Positions 62,601 to 64,000 of a DNA stretch of 64,000 nucleotides are shown here, in pieces. Source of the stretch: Advenella alkanexedens (GTDB lineage: Bacteria > Pseudomonadota > Gammaproteobacteria > Burkholderiales > Burkholderiaceae_B); NCBI RefSeq assembly GCF_019132845.1, contig NZ_JAHSPR010000008.1, positions 88,520 to 152,519 on the forward strand, in the 5' to 3' direction. Made by a program: the position numbers and the translations under genes. Below the pieces are notes generated by a model. That model ran no database searches and was not told the origin of the DNA. It was given only the letters and a program-made list of their open reading frames with translations. Numbering within the stretch: the stretch's first letter is position 1; every line of letters begins with the position of its first letter.

Positions 62601-64000
62601 GCACCACCAGTCAGACCCAGGGTCTCGTTGAGTTTACGGGTCACGGTATTGCCATCATCACCCACAAACTTCAGGCCGTCATTAAGCGTAGCCACTTCCT
62701 CGGTTATGCCATCCGGTTTCTCGTAAACAATGCGCGTTTTACTCTCACCATTTACACCATCATTACCATCAAGGCCTGGAGCACCATCTTTAACACTAAT
62801 GTTAGCGCTGGCACCCGGTTCACCATTAGCACCCGCTGGACCGGTCAGGCCAATCGAACCATCCTTGCCATTGAGCACCACGGACGCACCATCTTTGCCG
62901 TTCACGCCAATCGTGCCATCAACACCGTCAGCGCCATCCTTGCCCACCTGGATGTTTTCCAGATCCGTCAGGCTGGTGGCCAGTTTGATGCGCAGCTCAC
63001 CATTTTCGCTATCAACACGGAGATTGGCATCGGAAGCACTGGCCGTATTGTCCAGCCCACCGACAATATTCAGGGTCTCGCCCAGGTCTTTGTGGATCTC
63101 ATCACCACTATTACCGGCAAAGTTCAGGCCTGCATCGGTCAGATTACTATTTACCAACTTGAGCTGCTCTTCTGTCGCCGCACGACCTGCTGTTGCAAAA
63201 TCAGCCGCGTTCAGATCACGATTACTCAAGCCTTCGATCGTGCCTTTCTCGGCATCCAACACGATAGTATTGGCTGAACCACCTTGCGGATTGGCAAACA
63301 GCTCAATCTTGCCGGCTTCCACACGGGTCGTTGCGGTCGGATTGGCGGTCACGTCATGCACCACAAGACCTTTATCGTTAACCACGGTATCACCCGTTGT
63401 CAGACTGCCGTCTGCCGTCAGATCAATGTCTTTGGCCAGCTGAATGCTTAGCGCACCATCGTCTTTCTGAATCACACCGATATTGCCTTCGCCTGTCAAA
63501 TCAGCCGCAGCCGCACCACCAGTCAGACCTAAAGTCTGATTCAGCTTGCGTGTCACAGTGTTACCATCATCACCCACAAACTTCAGACCGTCGTTAAGGT
63601 TGGCCACTTCCTGTTCACCCAGTTCAGGATCGGTGTAAACGATACGGGTGGTGGTTGTGCCATCGGCACCATCCACACCGGGCGCACCGTCTTTAACGCT
63701 AATGTTGGTGCTGGCACCATCACTGCCATCCGCGCCTCTTGGACCGGTCAGGCCAATCGAGCCGTCCTTGCCATTGAGCACCACGGACGCACCGTCTTTG
63801 CCGTTCACGCCAATCGTGCCGTCGACACCGTCAACGCCATCCTTGCCCACCTGGATCTCTTCCAGATCCGTCAGGCTGGTGGCCAGCTTGATGCGCAGCT
63901 CACCATTCTCACTGTCTACACGGAGATTGGCATCGGAAGCACTGGCCGCATTGTCCAGACCGCCTGCAATACGCAGGGTCTCGCCCAGATCTTTGTGGAT
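59612..64000 (-). CDS. Trimeric autotransporter adhesin (YadA-like), C-terminal part
   Basis: The frame is open from the right edge of the window to the stop at 59612, over 1,460 residues, and its N-terminus lies outside. The last 75 residues form the YadA-type membrane anchor (AMANLPQAYLPGKSMFAVSTAGHRGEQGFAAG, ending GAGVGYQW). Just before are the neck DAVNVGQLKG and a coiled-coil stalk (LTNQINSVRGDLKRVDRDA). Earlier stretches alternate stalk and neck modules (DAVNGSQL, DAVNGGQI) with three collagen-like Gly-X-Y blocks (GKDGSIGLTGPRGADGSDG). A five-residue VNATT repeat occurs near 60081-60150. It probably mediates adhesion or aggregation. The protein contains long DNA repeats listed separately. 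Confidence 0.93.
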   Translation of the reverse strand: MHKDLGETLRIAGGLDNAASASDANLRVDSENGELRIKLATSLTDLEEIQVGKDGVDGVDGTIGVNGKDGASVVLNGKDGSIGLTGPRGADGSDGASTNISVKDGAPGVDGADGTTTTRIVYTDPELGEQEVANLNDGLKFVGDDGNTVTRKLNQTLGLTGGAAAADLTGEGNIGVIQKDDGALSIQLAKDIDLTADGSLTTGDTVVNDKGLVVHDVTANPTATTRVEAGKIELFANPQGGSANTIVLDAEKGTIEGLSNRDLNAADFATAGRAATEEQLKLVNSNLTDAGLNFAGNSGDEIHKDLGETLNIVGGLDNTASASDANLRVDSENGELRIKLATSLTDLENIQVGKDGADGVDGTIGVNGKDGASVVLNGKDGSIGLTGPAGANGEPGASANISVKDGAPGLDGNDGVNGESKTRIVYEKPDGITEEVATLNDGLKFVGDDGNTVTRKLNETLGLTGGADVTNLSANNIGVVQKDDGSLSIQLAKDLAGLNSATFTDGTNTTIINSSGLAITDGPSVTVDGIDGGNKQITGVASGLGSIDLADATGDTLTNAANIGDLQTATNSLAAAGLNFAGNTGDEIHKDLGETLRIAGGLDNAASASDANLRVDSENGELRIKLATSLTDLEEIQVGKDGVDGVDGTIGVNGKDGASVVLNGKDGSIGLTGPRGADGSDGASTNISVKDGAPGVDGADGTTTTRIVYTDPELGEQEVANLNDGLKFVGDDGNTVTRKLNQTLGLTGGAAAADLTGEGNIGVIQKDDGALSIQLAKDIDLTADGSLTTGDTVVNDKGLVVHDVTANPTATTRVEAGKIELFANPQGGSANTIVLDAEKGTIEGLSNRDLNAADFATAGRAATEEQLAIVNETANKGWNVTTNADDATSENVAPGATVDFDNTDDNIVIAQDKTSLTFDLAKNIKVDSINAGGTFLNSNGLSFVNGSGVQLPNTVFIKPDGIDMGGNKITKLAKGEISATSTDAVNGSQLSFLADSVKNIFGGDVSFDFENGTFTSPTYTINGKDYSTVQAAIDELAKGWSVTVSDPGGSNPGTDTGGNPGVGTPETGTGGPADILPGDQLTLVAGDNIDIVQKPKTDGNVGIEISVDPNLVVNSVTAGKTVMDDSGVKVGDNVHLGDTGLTVKGGPTGDLAFTADKVDVGGNKIQNVANGNIASGSKDAVNGGQIKDISQSVANALGGGSTVKNDGTVSAPSYTVGNKNEVVNNVGDAIDVLNQGWTLNVGGNNSQVQAGDKVSLLSNDGNIVITQVLGSAEVNFALNDTITVTEVNATTVNATTVNATTVNASTFQAGNTIVNNNGLSFVNNAGEQVGPSVSVTGINAGGSTITNVAAGVNDTDAVNVGQLKGVANNLTNQINSVRGDLKRVDRDARAGTASAAAMANLPQAYLPGKSMFAVSTAGHRGEQGFAAGLSTITDNGKWVLKGSVSGNSRGDVTYGAGVGYQW
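60081..60150 (-). repeat. 15-bp tandem repeat coding VNATT
   Basis: About four degenerate copies of a 15-bp unit code VNATT-VNATT-VNATT-VNAST in the adhesin. The copies differ at the DNA level mainly at third codon positions. Confidence 0.7.
61421..62240. repeat. Long exact repeat in the adhesin, copy 1
   Basis: Identical, as far as I can compare by eye, to 63182-64000 with an offset of 1,761 bp (587 codons), so the frame is kept. It includes one collagen-like block. A related but diverged module lies between the two copies (collagen blocks spaced 858 and 903 bp apart). Confidence 0.85.
63182..64000. repeat. Long exact repeat in the adhesin, copy 2
   Basis: Second copy of the 61421-62240 repeat. 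It continues to the window edge, so its full length and further copies are not visible. Confidence 0.85.

Noticed and set aside
61887..62726. Long plus-strand open frames opposite the adhesin (also 62730-63443 and 61185-61682)
   Set aside because: They are antisense to the repetitive adhesin, are Pro/Ser/Leu-rich mirror translations of Gly-X-Y codons, and repeat with the same period.
61421..64000. Regular repeats as a CRISPR array
   Set aside because: The repeats are hundreds of bases long, in frame and inside a coding region.

Overview
The window is chromosomal DNA from a Gram-negative betaproteobacterium, most likely order Burkholderiales and close to the Alcaligenaceae. The evidence is gene content and order: tsaE-amiC-mutL-miaA-purM-perM-hda-HAD phosphatase-pcnB-folK in one run, the lptD-surA-rsmA block divergent from amgK-murU, glyQS-gmhB-plsC, glnS beside minCDE, and a MutL that carries an endonuclease motif. 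I cannot name the genus. No rRNA, tRNA, CRISPR array, insertion sequence or prophage was recognised.

Positions 1-10.4 kb form an accessory catabolic and uptake region. A leftward operon encodes a class III CoA-transferase, a Gln-type thiol dioxygenase (3-mercaptopropionate dioxygenase-like), an atypical crotonase and the N-terminus of an acyl-CoA synthetase. Divergent from it are an IclR regulator, a class III omega-aminotransferase and a complete five-gene peptide/nickel-type ABC importer that ends in a clear terminator. A 15-bp motif (TTCTATTwTGTGGAA) lies before both the regulator and the aminotransferase and is a candidate IclR operator. From 10.5 to 13.2 kb lie an alpha/beta-hydrolase and a cyclase-family gene that face away from each other and are both cut off at the same point (about 11,312), which looks like a deletion scar, and then a second IclR gene.

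Positions 13.5-38 kb are mostly housekeeping: a macrodomain protein, a small membrane protein with a strong promoter, xerD with an apparently frameshifted ybaK, tRNA modification (tsaE, miaA), cell-wall amidase, mismatch repair, purine synthesis, DnaA control (hda), RNA polyadenylation (pcnB), folate synthesis (folK), class I fumarase, glycyl-tRNA synthetase, heptose and phospholipid synthesis, glyoxalase and a DUF945 protein. At 38.2-39.4 kb are two leftward secreted Gly/Ser-rich proteins of unknown role.

Positions 39.9-59.5 kb hold pyruvate kinase, glycerate kinase, the outer-membrane biogenesis block (rsmA, surA, lptD), peptidoglycan recycling (amgK, murU), an OmpR/EnvZ-type two-component system, a divergent CydA/CydB-like pair, glnS and minCDE. 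The CydA-like protein appears to lack every canonical heme ligand of cytochrome bd oxidases and the quinol-binding loop motif, so it is probably not a conventional oxidase. This is the most unusual protein-level observation here.

From 58.7 kb to the window end is a leftward cell-surface locus: a very large trimeric autotransporter adhesin (its N-terminus lies beyond the window) with collagen-like segments and an exact long repeat, followed by a BamE-OmpA lipoprotein resembling TpgA, the periplasmic partner of such adhesins. A palindromic repeat family (core ACTCGTTCCCACG) is scattered between genes at 41.4, 42.6 and 58.4-58.7 kb.
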